From contig JANAVB010004105.1 of assembly GCA_029216955.1 (NCBI GenBank), positions 255,667-319,666 on the forward strand: a stretch of 64,000 nucleotides of DNA. The letters run 5' to 3'. The DNA comes from Iris pallida. Lineage: Eukaryota; Streptophyta; Magnoliopsida; Asparagales; Iridaceae. A program made the position numbers and the translations under genes. The notes under the pieces were generated by a model. It had not been told where the DNA came from. It saw nothing but the letters and a program-made list of their open reading frames with translations, and made no database searches. Shown here one piece after another: positions 23,483 through 35,972 of the stretch (position 1 is its first letter; every line of letters begins with the position of its first letter).

Positions 23483-25484
23483 TGTACTTTTAGAACATAT
23501 ATATGTATATTTTCACTATGCATAATTTTACCATATTAAAATAATAATATTTATTTTGCACTATTACCAACTTGTATTTTTATTGTATTTAAATTACTGC
23601 AACCATTTGATGTCCAAACCTAGCATGGGTATTTGGGCTCAAATGTGTTTTCACACATTCAAGACCTGTACAAGTCATATTGGACTTGATTCATGGCCTT
23701 GGGTCCTGTATTTGAACTTTGGTTCAAATTATATACATGGACAAAATACGCAGATAATTAATTATTGTGTGCATTTCTGTTTTTGATTTTCTAAAATACT
23801 TAAAGTATTGATAAAATTATGGAAAAATAGTTTTTAGATACTTTGTTAAGTTGGCTAATTTAGTATAATTTTTGTAGTATTTAATTTACTGTTTTGCCAC
23901 TAGTTTGGCATATGAAACCAAAACTCACTTTCTGTATACTTAGGAAAAACTGATTTTTATAAAATATTTGTACTGGTTAATAAATTCCAGAAAAATTATA
24001 ATAAATTTCTATGATTAACAAGGATCACTTTGATACTTTACTTTAAGAAAAACTAGACTTTTTGCCTATCTTTAATATTGTTAAAACACAATAGTCTTTT
24101 GATTTATTTATTGATTAATTACGACTTGTAGCTTTTTGTGTTATTTGGAGTTTTAGTCGTGTTGAACCCCATCCCTCACTAGTGTAAAGACCCTAGAAAG
24201 TTAGTTAACATAGTGTGTCACCCCCACATTGGTCTCCTAGGCCAAGTCATTATTTTGGCTAGGTGCCCAGTCACAAGTCGTGTCACACCAGTTTAGTGAT
24301 CTAGTATTTTAGCTTAGTGTAAAAGCTAAGTTTATTGTATTTATTGCTACAGTGACGAGTTACTGGACATCTATAGCTCTTTTATCGCAGCTTGCTTTGC
24401 TAGAGGCAAGTACATCTACATACTCAATTACTGTCTTTTAATGCTAGAACATGTATTAACCCTGTTAAAAGACTGATCCTTGAGGTAGCAAGTTATGTCT
24501 TCACAAGTTGTATCACTTTCAGTACCGGCCATGTTTAGTACAGCTCTTATACCTTCACATGCTTCTTACGGGTTCTCAGTACAAGTTTTACTATGCTTTA
24601 GACTGCTCCGAGTATTCACATGTTTTTACCATTCTCGAATCTCTCACATGTTTAAATAACGGGTTAAGGGGAAACTGTTAGTATTGTACGTAAACATGAC
24701 CCTTATCGTATGTATTTACCGCGCTCGGTGACATTCTATATGTACCCTTGCCGTATGTTCTGATCTCGCGTTTGTGTATGGATATACACCGATGCCGCTC
24801 GTGCACGTATGTGCATGCCAGATATGTGCCGCAGTACATCCTGCTACCTATTGACCGATTCACGTACATGCTACGGTTTTAAACTTTTAAACTATATGTT
24901 GTCATTTCCAAAAAGAACTAATTAAACCATGATATGCCATGTTCCCTATGTTACTTTGATACTTGATCCCAGTTGTACCATGAGGCCATATTTTCAGTAT
25001 TTCTTGTTTTATAGACTCATCACACCATATTTCTCGTTGTACATCTCTTTCATTATATGTTCAGTACTTTAGTTGTAGAGGTTGTACTTGCTCCCGTCCT
25101 GACAGGATAACGTTGTAGGTATTTTGACTGAGGAGGAGATGCTTTGTGACCCGTACTATGGAGCTCCAGTTGAGGATATTCCTGCAGGGAATCCTGCTTA
25201 GCTGCTTAGTTTGACTTAGTGTTGGGTTATTATCACAGACGCTATTTTGTACCTTTAAACTGGACCTTGTCTCCAGTTTTACATTTTGGTTTGTATTATT
25301 ATCAACTTAGTGGTTTTTCATCTATCTATATAGAAGCTGTGTTGTGATCATTCTTAAACTATCTTAATTATTAGCACATTTATCATTATTACCTGACTGT
25401 CTAGAACAGCTTACTACGCTCTAATCAAGCGTAGGCTGGACATGGCTCGGCCCGGCCCAACAATTTGGGAATCGGGTCGTGACA

Positions 25485-25489
25485 GGCGA
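25485..25489. repeat. Target-site duplication GGCGA (right)
   Basis: Matches 22042-22046. Confidence 0.9.
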
Positions 25490-26600
25490 CCCATAACTGA
25501 AGAAGATGCGGAAGCTGATATCGACAGGAAAAGCGTTCGACTTTGTAGAGGACGAGTCGGGAGTGTTGCGCGTGAAGGAACGACTATATGTACCGGACGA
25601 CGCAGAACTTAGAAAGGAGATAATGTCGGAGGCGCATTATGCAAAATATTCTTTGCATCCTGGTAGCACCAAGATGTATAAGGACCTCCACGTTGTCTTT
25701 TGGTGGCACGGCATGAAGAGGGACGTAGCGCTCTTTGTGTCAAAGTGCATGGCCTGTCAGCAAGTCAAAGTCAAACACCAGCGACCGGGCGGGAAGATAC
25801 AGAACCTTGCCATTCCAGAGTGGAAATGGGATCACGTCACTATGGACTTCGTTGTTGGCTTGCCGAGGATGTCGCGGGAAAATGACGCCGTCTGGGTCAT
25901 CGTCGATCAACTAACCAATTCAGCACACTTTATAGCCATCAAAGTTACTTGGAGCGTCGACCGCCTTGTTCAGATATACCTTGATGAAATAGTTCGGCTG
26001 TACGGGGTCCCAGTATCTATCGTCTCTGATCAGGATGGACGGTTCATAGCGCGCTTCTGAAGTAGTCTTCATTCAGCATTGGGGACCAAGTTGAAGTTTA
26101 GCTCAGCTTATTATCCTCATACTGACGGCCAAACAGAGCGGGTGAACCAAATTCTGGAAGACATGTTACGGCTCTGTGCGATCGACTTGAAGTCAAGTTG
26201 GGACGTTCATCTACCGCTGGCCGAGTTTGCATACAACAACAGCTATCAGTCTAGCATCCAAATGGCGCCGTATGAAGCTTTGTACGGCCGGAAGTGCAGA
26301 TCGCCCATTTGTTGGGATGAATTCGGGGAACGGCAGATACTTGGTCCGGAGCTGGTAAAGTAGACAGTGTAGAAGGTCAAGTTTATACGGGAGAGATTGA
26401 AGATAGCACAAAGCCGACAGAAGAGCTATGCCGACACGTACCGACGCCCCCTCAAGTTCTCGAAAGGCGACCATGTATTCCTGAAAGTAGCGCCCATGCG
26501 TGGAGTTTCCAGGTTCGGTGTGAAGGGGAAATTGAGTCCAAGATTTGTTGGTCCGTTCGAGATATTAAAGCCAGTTGCCCCGGTAGCTTACTAAATCGCC
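25490..26600 (+). pseudogene. pol: Element A integrase, several stops
   Basis: Integrase inserts the retrotransposon DNA into the genome. The N-terminal HHCC zinc finger is visible: HYAKYSLHPGSTKMYKDL, then CMACQQVK. The catalytic core has Asp in DHVTMDFVVGLP and Asp in SDQDGRF, and Glu in the QTERVNQILEDM block, so the DDE triad is present. The C-terminal part follows as SYADTYRRPLKFSKGDHVFL and KLSPRFVGPFEILK (GPF motif). Stops: TAA at about 25493, TGA at 26058, TAG at 26361 and 26370, TAA at 26592. All blocks lie in one frame. Where element C has an intron-like insert in the same block, A has none. Confidence 0.92.
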
Positions 26601-26882
26601 TTGTCGCCTGCATTGTCAGAGGTACACGATGTCTTCCACGTCTCACAATTACGGAAGTACATGCACGATCCGAGCCATGTGGTAGATTTAGGTATGCTGG
26701 ACCTGAAGGCGGACTTGACATATGTCGAAGAGCCGGTACAAATCTTGGAGCGCAAGGATAAACTTCTCTGCAACCGTGCTATTCCTCTCGTTCGCGTCCT
26801 GTGGAGAAACCATTCGGTCGAAGAGTCGACGTGGAAGCTTGAGTCAAAAATGAAGGAAAAATTTCCTTCATTGTTCTCGTAG
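26601..26882 (+). pseudogene. pol: Element A chromodomain, C-terminal end of pol
   Basis: Continues the integrase frame: EVHDVFHVSQLRKYMHDPSH, then YVEEPVQILERKDKLL and IPLVRVLWRNHSVEESTWKL, ending FPSLFS and TAG. The last part is a chromodomain, which in chromoviruses is known to steer integration towards marked chromatin. Two of the usual aromatic-cage positions are replaced, as is common in this clade. The polypurine region starts 20 bp after the stop. Confidence 0.9.
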
Positions 26883-26937
26883 ATGTAAGTTCTATTCTTA
26901 AGTTTTGAGGACAAAACTTTTTTTTAGTTGGTTATGG

Positions 26938-28518
26938 TGTAGTACCCCGTCCCTACATCGTGTCCCGTACTCCGTCCACGGGGTACGCGAGAAAGGAACA
27001 CTGTCGCTATCGATTCGGTCGGGACCGATAGGTCGGGATCGATCGAGTCGATCGAACGGGAACGGTTGAATTAAGATCCATTCCTCGTTATAGAATGTCT
27101 TCTTCGAAATCAAGTCCCATATTCAGCGGGTTGCGCCTCAAGGATTGACTCTGCAGCTGAGTCGGGAGAGACCTCCGTTGCTCTGTTTTTCACGCCGCTT
27201 ACGTTGGTTTTGGCTTTGTTTTCTGAATACGTTTTCGTGGATGTTTTCGATGGTTTTCATGGTTTGTATTTCGAACTCGCATTTTCTATCGAACTTCTTG
27301 AATAATGCAGTGTTCTAATCGATTGCTTGTGCGATTTCAGGTAATCGCGTAGGCGACGTCTAGCGCGACCAACAAGTTCTCTCATCTGAAGTAAACTCAA
27401 GGTGAGTGGCTGACCTTTCCCTTCTCGACCCCTTCTTAGGTCAAACAATAATGTTATTGTGAATGAAAGAATAAATGTAAGGCACGAACACGAATGAATG
27501 AGCAAGTTTTCAAAGAAAAATGTAGGCTATGTCTTAATAACTAAAAATATGTCTTTGTACGGTCACGGACAACTTGTCGACAAGGTGAGCGTTTTCCTGC
27601 ACGGCAACCCGAGGCCACAGGACCATTGCGGCCGAAAAAGAAAATAAGTAATTAGCTATACTGGGCACGGGTTAGGCGAGGACTTGCATCGGGGCTCGCT
27701 ACTCGTGCTAAAAGGACCCCGTCTAACAAAAGCTAGAGGAGTCCACGATGGCTTTGGGAGCCAGTGACCAACCACACGAAATATTGCACTTGGTATGAAA
27801 ATGATAACAATTGACAGTGAAGAACATGGTAAGTTTCATAAGGCACGGTGCGGTCCGCCGTGGGTAAGTTCTAATGTATTTTATATTATGCTTGTCATAT
27901 GCTTGTTGAAATTCATTAAGATGGTTAGAAACATTCATGAACTAAGTCATATAAACTCTTCAACCAAATGAGAGCTTGGGACTTAAATAGCCATGCACCA
28001 GTACAAAGTATAATGTACTGATCCTCGCTCTCTACGCAGGTACCCCAAACCACGAAGGGCGTGCCACTTAAAGCTCAAGGCGGCGCAAACACTTTTGAAG
28101 CCTAGTCCGTGTGTTAAAGGCTTGTTTCTGGATTCCTTTTGAAGAAGACCCCGTACTCAGTCCAAAAGAAGATGACGACTCGACTCCCTTCGATAGCAGG
28201 TGGAAAGTGTTATGTTTTGCTTGTAAAAAGGAATGTAATGTATGGAACGACTATCTCATCGGTGTTCGTTTTGTAAGTCGAGTCATGTTGTAGCCCACAC
28301 GGCAATGATTGTAAAGAAGTCTATGTAAATGAAGTTTTATTATTATCAATGAAAAGTCTACTTCTATTTCAAATGTGTCAATCAATTTCTCTGCGTACTC
28401 TAACTTGATATTGTATTTCGGATGACCTTATGACTATGCCTTGTGCGATCGCAACTTAGGTTCGCACGGCGTCACGTCGAAGGGACGACTATCGATTCTA
28501 CGGAATCGGGACGTGACA
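26938..28518 (+). mobile_element. Element A 3' LTR (complete)
   Basis: Starts TGTAGTACCCCG right after a degenerate polypurine region ('ttttagttggttatgg') and ends CGGGACGTGACA at 28518; 1581 bp. The hairpin CGATTC-TACG-GAATCG is at 28493-28508. The following five bases (catgt) do not occur left of the truncated 5' LTR, so no target duplication can be shown. Confidence 0.85.
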
Positions 28519-31500
28519 CATGTGACGTAATAAAAATGGAGCACATGAAGGTATGTTTGTGTGGGACATGTATATCATGTGTATTGCTTGACTGGTCTAG
28601 TTCATGATTGTGAAATTTGTTGGAAGAAAAATGCTAGTGTTGTGCTTCCAATATCAAAGTCACGGTTAAGGGTATCAGATGATACAGATATGAGTGGACG
28701 TTATGAACCATTGTTTTATTAGTTCAATTGGAAGCAATCTATCCTATTCCTTTGCTAATTCAAAAGGAACCTTACGTTCTTAGAGAGGCTTGCCTATACA
28801 CTTCAATAATTTATATTCTCAAAATTTAATCCAAGACACATTCTATGATAGAATGGATTTGAAGAATCAAGGTTGCGATCCTTTACCGCGGTTACCTAAA
28901 CACACGAGCAAAGGAATATAAAAACAATACGCAACTTCCAACCAGGTAGAAGAATGGTTATGAATGACATTCTAAATTTTGATATCATATTCCAAAAGAT
29001 AGAGTACGCTAAGTTCTAGGTTCTACCTACAAAAATTTGTTGATCGTGGAAAGCACGGTAATAGGCTTCTAAGAAGGTCAAAATTTCTAGGAGAGGTATA
29101 AGAATATGAGGTACTTCTGATCATAGTCACAGACTCTATAAGAAGCGTAGGTATTACTTATTTAATACTGCCCATGTCCATGTTTTATTCAGGGAGTAGG
29201 AGAGGTCTTGGTCAAGTATAACCGGAAATAAGTTTGTACAGAAGGATTCCTTTCCTCGCATATCATAGGCTATGAAGGGATATGGTTAAGGGAGTTATGG
29301 AAGGAGGATTATTGGACCAAGAGATGGAGACTACCTATAGGTGTAGGGTCATATTTCATAAAGTTTGGCTTTATAGTCCAAATATGACGATATCCATAGA
29401 TGGGTTTAACTGGGTCTCAATGGGTTCCCTAATTTGGACATCAATCTTTGATTGCATGAACCTGAAATTTTAATCTATATTGGCTAGACAAGATCCCAAA
29501 AATTAATCTGAACCATTCCTATTAAGTTAGGGTAACCTAGAATAGGTTCCAACTCAAGTGATTGGGCTAATTGCCAGTCGGTTTGGTTAACGAAGTTCCT
29601 AAAATCCAAAAATGTGCCTTCTGTGACTTTTGTGTCGTTTAAGTAGCACAAGAAGACTAAATTGAGTGTCACATTAGTGGCATGTGCGTAATGGGCTTCG
29701 AGTAGTTCATAACATATATTGGGTCGAAAGGTTTGAGTCGAGGTTGCGTCTCAAATTGGAGTCAGGAAGTACATCTGTATTACGGTAAGGGTTCTAGTTA
29801 GTCTTTTTGACTTGAAAGTTGCATCATGAAAATAGAGTACAAGGAGACACGTTTAAGTGGGACATGATATGCCTAAGTGAAGGTGGACTCGTCTAGGTCT
29901 TGCATATGCAATTTATTAGGAGGTATCAGCTAGTATTATGCTCCGAATATCAATGTCACGATAAGGTACACCAAAAGATCTAAATAGAAAGTGGATGTTT
30001 ATGAGGCACTAATTTTATCATCCTAACAAAAACCAATTTATCCTAATCAATCGATAATCTTAGTAAATCCTAAAATTTAGAAGGGCTTACAATGTATTCA
30101 CTCGAGAAACTAAGATACGATTTTGGGATTAATGAGGTTAGAAGTTTTTATAGTCGTGATATTGTACCCCGACTCTTGATTATAAAAGAATACTATACAA
30201 CGTAGTAGAAAATGTGATACGGTAGATATGAATCAAGTTCAAGATCGTTTCTCTGATTTTGGATATATGGGGAATGATTGTGTATATATAACTTCATGGA
30301 CATAGATCGTATCACGAACTAAGGGGGACATTTTGTGTTTATCTTCCTTCAAATACGAGTATTTGTTTTTCCGAAATAAGTAAAGGCGAAAAATAATAAA
30401 GAGTTCAAGGAAAAGGGGATCGAATGCGAATATGAGGTTCCAAGGGCGATTGAATAATTCAAGGGAGTTGTCAAGGCAGTTGCGGATGAGATCCTAGAGA
30501 CATTTATATCTCAATTCTCGTAGGTGAATCATAAGAAGAGCGAACCGCTGCACTAAGGTTGATCAGACCATAATACACAGATTCTAATTAGACAATATGT
30601 TAGTGGTCGTCCCCAATAAACATATGTCCTAAACAATCTCGATAAGGAATAAGCTTGCAAAACTAGGCTATAATAGCAGCATTAGTCAAGGTATTCCAAA
30701 AATAAGTTTGCGAGATTTATGATTGAAAGAAGGCACAAGTAGTTTAAGTTTATCAAAATCTAATACTCGTCCGGTGTTGGTGCCTCTATAGTTGTCCTGC
30801 TTGTTTTTTTTTTCTAAGGCCTTGGTCGATCAATGGGTTAGGGAGCTCTAAATTCTACAGTCTAGGTAAACCTATTAGTGTCAGTCAATTACCTCGTTAA
30901 TAGATCATAAGGACAACGGGATGCTAGGTTGGAAGGCATACTACCCAACTTATAAAATTTCTACTAGTATTGGATTTTGAATCAATAGGGCATACATGTC
31001 ATTTTCCTAACCTCTATAGTATCCAAAAACTGTAATCATGTCTGAAGTCATTTTATCAAAAATTTATGTCTCACCAATGTACCTTGGCTTTAGTAAATCA
31101 TTGGTTTCGTGATTCAAATATGATACAATACCAGATATTTTATTAACTCTATCCAATATTGACATAAAGAATACTAAGATCAGAAGTGGACAACTAAGAC
31201 ATGGTTTTAACAACATTCGATAACCTACGTTTACTTGAAATAATTTCAACTTTAGGGGTCGTGCCTTACCAGTGCGCTGCTGGCTGCAGTGAACCCCGCA
31301 GTCAAGTAAACAAGCGTATTGTATAGTACAACAATATACTAGCAGTCAGATATAGGTGTAAGGCATATCATGTACTCTATACTAACAATCGGTATACGTC
31401 CAAGCTTAGGTGACTACATGCCTTATGATATTCTTCCCACCCCGACACGACATGATACGATGATATGCAAGCAAGTAAAATAACAAGCAAGAATCATATG

Positions 31501-33035
31501 CAATATGGTGTGCATGCAAAGTATGTTGATTGAGTTACAAGTACTTGCCTTCTTCTCGGTAATTGTCAATGTCAAAATTTTCTAATCACCTAAAAATAGG
31601 GAAATGATATTTAGAAAGTATTTCTAAGAAATTCCTATTTCTAGCTAGTCCCACCATTACCCTCAACTAAAAAAAACACTAGTCCCACCATTACCCTCAA
31701 CTAGATTTAACATTACCTTGTCACTAATTTGTAGGTCAATATAACATATAACTAAAAAAATCCAATTACTGGGTCTGTACTGGCTGGCCCATAACATTTA
31801 CTTCTGTCCCAAGAATGCAAATCACTATATTCATCTATCATATCCAATTTAAACAAATCCCTGTTAATAAATAGGCAGCCCGAATTGGTTCGAATGTAAC
31901 CCTATGGTTATACTAAAAATTATAACCATCTACTGAGTTCTAGATTTATATTTGAGTTTAAAAACATCTTCACCCTACTTCCAACGGTAAGGAACATTAA
32001 TTAAAATTATAAAGTTCTGAAAGAACAGAGACACCATCTAGCTTAACACCAACACTGATACGAGCTGCACCCGATCTATCCTGCACAGTCTGCTCATCGA
32101 CACCATTCTTCCCCAAGTCCCCACCAATAGATCATGACAACCCAGATCTTATAGTAGAGGGGAAAGATTAATGTACCTGCCAAAGAATGTAGTCGAATGT
32201 ATCCTTGAAGGCCGATACGCTCACTCTCGTGTCCATAATCGATGTCGGGACTGGTAAGAGCATTCCATCGAACACATTATAGACACGATTTAGAATCGAA
32301 AATTAAGGTTAATTGTGTTCAATATGATCTGAATTTCCAAATATAATAGAATTTAGGTAGTTAGGGAGCTCATAGATTGGGTTCGTACCTCTAATTTCTC
32401 AATCAATCAATCGTATAGAGTCATACTGCTTCGATTGACTGTGATACTAGGGGCTCAATTCATCACAGATTTAAGAGCCAGAGTTCGATCCCTTCACAAG
32501 TTTTGATCGATCACATCGTTGATCCATCAAAGAAAGGAAAATTACCAAGAAGAGAGGAAGTGATGCGGACGAACATACCAAATTACTATATCAATCAGTT
32601 GACCGACATGGAGTCAGAGTCAAAATATGGGTCGAAGAATTCGCAGCGACGAGAATGATCGTAGATCTCGCAGGGCTTTACTGCAACTAAAAAAGAAAAT
32701 GATGTTTACGAACTCAATCGATCGGAGAGGGATTGAACAGAGAAAAGAGGAAGATGAGCTTACCAATGTTGGTAGACTCGATCGCTCAACAGCCACCGGC
32801 ACAAAGTCGAACGAGAAGTTCTCCAAACCTTCCTACTGCTGATCAAGTCTTATGACAAGGAGCGATCGACAGCACCATCATCCGCTGCTGCTTGAGGAAG
32901 CATCGACCACCGCCATTTTTGTGGTGTCAGTGAGCTCCAAGTTTGAAAAAGAAGGAAGAAGAAGAAAAGTGGGGAAGTAATTTGGCAAGGCTTCATCGCG
33001 GTAGAGAATCGATGAAGAAGAGGGAGTCCTCAGCC

Positions 33036-33044
33036 CTATTTATA
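33036..33044 (-). promoter_or_regulatory. TATA box of an old minus-strand LTR
   Basis: TATAAATAG on the minus strand. Element B inserted about 30 bp upstream of it, so B split a core promoter. Confidence 0.55.
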
Positions 33045-33068
33045 ACTATGGAGAGGCGGTTGGCCATT

Positions 33069-33073
33069 ACTGG
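33069..33073. repeat. Target-site duplication ACTGG (left)
   Basis: Identical to 43890-43894. Confidence 0.9.
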
Positions 33074-35687
33074 TGTAGCATCCGCTACCAAAATTTTATA
33101 TTCTGATTAGTGATTAATGAATAAATAACGCTAGGAATTTTATTTGGAAATTTTTATATTCTTTACATAATTGTTTAACTATACAATAATATTTTGAAAG
33201 GCCTTTAGGATTGATGATGAGGGCATCCGAGGTCATTCTAGAGGCCAAGCATGTTATTTGGGATCTAGAAGGACAAAAGTAGTTTTCTATAAATTTTGGT
33301 AATTTTCTGGAATTTCTAGATAATTTTAATATAAGAAAAACCTATTTCTAGGACTTCTAGGATTTATTATAGAAAACTTAAGACCAAAAGTTGACCCCTA
33401 ATATTTTTCTAGGGTTTAATAGATTATTTTATATTTTTTAGAATTTTCATAGAATTTTCTAGCTATTTTTAATAATTATTATGATTTTCTGTAAGTAAAA
33501 TGGAGTTAAAAACTATTTTATGTAAATATAAACCCTCTTCCAAAATTATTTACCCGGTCAACCAGATAGGGCCCACAAGTCGGTCAAACAAGGCCAAAGG
33601 GCGGGGGCCAGCCGTCAGTGGGCCGCCCACGTGGGCGCGACTCCTAATCGTGTCCCTACCCGGATAGCCAAGCCGAGCTGGACTTGGAGTCACAGCTAAG
33701 CCGGCCTCGCAGTGGGCCGTCAGATCAAAGCAAGGGCGTACACGATTTTGCCACATGGCACATTTAGCTGACTCTGAGCCACGACTCTCTCTGTCCTATA
33801 TAATATAGTAAAACCCTAATTATTATTAGCTGCCGCAATTAGGAAAAAATCCAGGAGAGAGAGAGTGAACGAGAGGTTTGAGCTAGGAGTTCTTCAACTT
33901 CGCGGCTCGATTGCCGCCAAATCAGAAGATCTTTTTGTGCGCTGTTTTTTTATTAGAAGCGTATTGAGGTATAGTTTCTGAATATCTAAATTATTTTCAT
34001 AAATTTTGAACCTGAATTTCTGGAAAATTCGTAGAGTGCTAGTTATCCGAAATTTGACACGTTTCGTTATTTTTGAGATTCCGGGAGAAGCAGGAATTAG
34101 AATCACGAACCGTTGGAAGTTTCGGAAAGCTACCACATAGATCTATGATGTATATTTTTTTTCTAGAAATTAATACATTTATTTAGTATTTTTAATTAAT
34201 TTGTATAACTTAGTTTTGCCGACAAATCATCGATTTGGTCACGGTTAGCCATATTGGCGATATCTTTTGACCAGATCGTGATTTTGTGGCATGGTCGATT
34301 CCAGTGCACTTGTGGCACTGAAATATACTAGGGTGCACACTAAAGTCATCGAGGTCGTGTCGTTTGACTACTTAGTCATCGATGTGCCTCGATTTGTGTG
34401 TCACGGGTTTCGAATTAGAAACCGTAATTTTCCTTGGCTAAAAATTAGTATTTAATTTTAATTTCTGATTTATATTAGATTAAATTAGGTTTTTAAATGA
34501 TTTATTCTAGAATTAAATATGATTAGTTATGTTAAACTATTAGTCACTTTCTAGGATTTTAGAGTGGGATTTTCATAATCTAACTTATGATCATTTATTT
34601 GTCGGGGTAGATCGGACAACGTCGTGAGTCACGACTTCATTCTTTTCCGGAGCAAAAAAAGTTTTATTATGCATTATATTACCTTTATTTTGTACTGCAT
34701 GTATATTTATATCGTCTTCTCATTGTTACATCTTTATATTTCTTGTTGTCACTGTTCTAGATTTTATCATGATTATTGCTTGTACACGAGAGTTAGAGTC
34801 GTTAGAGTATACATACATGTTCATGTCCAATTTCTAGTTTATCGTGATTCTTGTTTATCGTGTTGTTAATGTTAATCGTATTGGGCATGTACTTGTGAGA
34901 CAGTCGGGTGGAAGAATACAATTAGTAGACATGTGGTACCCCAGTGTAGCCTAGAGTTTATTCGGTTACGGGACCATCTTACAGAGTTTGTTTAGTCAAT
35001 ATATCTCACGAGTTAACTGTTCGATTCCTAATCCAACCACATGTTGAACGTTAGTATTCTAAAACACATTGGACACGTGTCTTCGATTTTTGTTGCTATA
35101 TTGCTTAGAGGTTCATATTTTTGAGTATACTTTCATAGAGTTAATGTGTCATAGTTGATCTCTTCTTAGTATATTATATCATGTTTTTAATTCATCTTCC
35201 TTTTACTGTTTCTCCTCATGCTTTATATTATATTGTGTAGTATAGTATTTTGGTGAACCTGTTCCAATCCTGATTGGATAACTATTTTTTAGCTTTAGAC
35301 GACGTGATTTGCCCTGAGGTTTATGGTGCATATCTTGGTGACACTGACGTTACCAATGTGCCGATTGCTTCTTCTGATGTGGAGTAGCATATTTCTTCTT
35401 ATGCTCTTTCGTGATATTCTTAGCTAGTGAGCTTAGCGGACTTTAGTTCTAGTTGTTTTATATTTATTTTTAGTGGGTTTATTCCCGAGACTATCTGATT
35501 TGTAGTGGATCTTTCCTTAAATCATTTATTGAGACTTTTTATTTTAATCTCTTTGTCATGACTTAGTTGTGGATGATATATGTGGACTATGTACTTGTAT
35601 GGATAAAGCTTATCATAAACAGTGTCTGCGACGTAGGCTGGACTTGGACACGCACTCGTATCCGAAAAGCGGGTACGAGTCATGACA
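33074..35687 (+). mobile_element. Element B 5' LTR
   Basis: 2614 bp, TGTAGCATCCGCTAC to ACGAGTCATGACA. The terminal hairpin has a stem ACTCGTA/TACGAGT (35654-35680). TATATAATA at 33797 is followed by AAACCCTAA about 14 bp downstream. By eye it is about 92-94% identical to the 3' LTR. Confidence 0.92.
33797..33805 (+). promoter_or_regulatory. TATA box of element B 5' LTR
   Basis: TATATAATA, with telobox AAACCCTAA at 33811. The same pair is in the 3' LTR (42002 and 42016). Confidence 0.55.
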
Positions 35688-35695
35688 AGTTTTTA

Positions 35696-35713
35696 TGGTA
35701 GCCCATGCAGGTC
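35696..35713 (+). other. Primer binding site of element B, tRNA-Ile type
   Basis: TGGTAGCCCATGCAGGTC, eight bases after the LTR end. One base differs from E's site, TGGTGGCCCATGCAGGT, which pairs with tRNA-Ile. Confidence 0.7.
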
Positions 35714-35972
35714 CAGTTTCGTATAAGGTTGTGAACTCATGGTTAGTACTTCAACTTAGTAGCACTAGCTATGAGCCTGCGAATAGAGTTGAAGATAGGA
35801 TTTAGAATACCTTCTAGGAGAGTTACATCATCCACAAATAGGATTAGGCTCTTAAGGATCTCTTTCGCATGCCTTGCTACGTTATTGATCTCTATCTTGA
35901 CTTCAATTACTCCTTGATTTGCATCCTGTTTGAATCTTCCTATCGTCTTATGATTTTTCTTAATTGCAGCCA

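Larger units (their letters stand above)
22047..25484 (+). mobile_element. Solo LTR 1 (3438 bp) inside element A pol
   Basis: Runs from TGTAAGCCCCTG to GAATCGGGTCGTGACA and is bounded by GGCGA duplications. It has LTR anatomy: TATAAAG at 22548, telomere-like AAACCCTAACCCTAA just downstream, a 22-base C run (23104-23125), a long AT-rich region, a 'cctgacaggat' motif (25097) and a terminal hairpin (25456-25469). No primer site, polypurine tract or gag/pol motif lies inside, so it is a solo LTR, usually produced by recombination between the two LTRs of a full element. It separates RNase H from integrase of A. ORFs inside (up to 110 codons) are unsupported. Confidence 0.93.
17231..28518 (+). mobile_element. 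Element A: Ty3/gypsy chromovirus (Tekay-like), nested by a solo LTR
   Basis: A full-length but inactive plus-strand element: two matching LTRs, initiator-Met primer site, gag, protease, RT, RNase H, integrase and a C-terminal chromodomain. The chromodomain and long LTRs place it in the chromoviruses, most like the Tekay clade. Apart from the inserted solo LTR at 22047-25484 it would be about 7.85 kb. Gag and the start of pol share one frame and the rest of pol another, the switch being one small RT deletion near 20990; all other breaks are nonsense codons. LTR copies differ visibly (roughly 8-10% by eye), so it is not recent. Confidence 0.9.
28519..33073 (-). mobile_element. Decayed minus-strand LTR-type DNA between A and B
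   Basis: No coding motif on either strand over 4.5 kb. Segments at 28530-28690 and 29830-30010 resemble the start of LTR F. Those at 31040-31110 and 31245-31300 resemble the interior of element E, and 31320-31420 resembles LTR H. All similarities are on the minus strand. I read this as pieces of old minus-strand LTR elements, perhaps the far side of I and H after insertion of A; the boundaries cannot be fixed by eye. An imperfect local duplication (about 31620-31655 and 31680-31705, 'ctagtcccaccattaccctcaacta') is present. Confidence 0.45.

Noticed and set aside
32627..32842. 71-codon Arg/Lys/Glu-rich ORF and an opposite ORF
   Set aside because: No domain; sits in the leader part of an old minus-strand LTR next to its TATA box.
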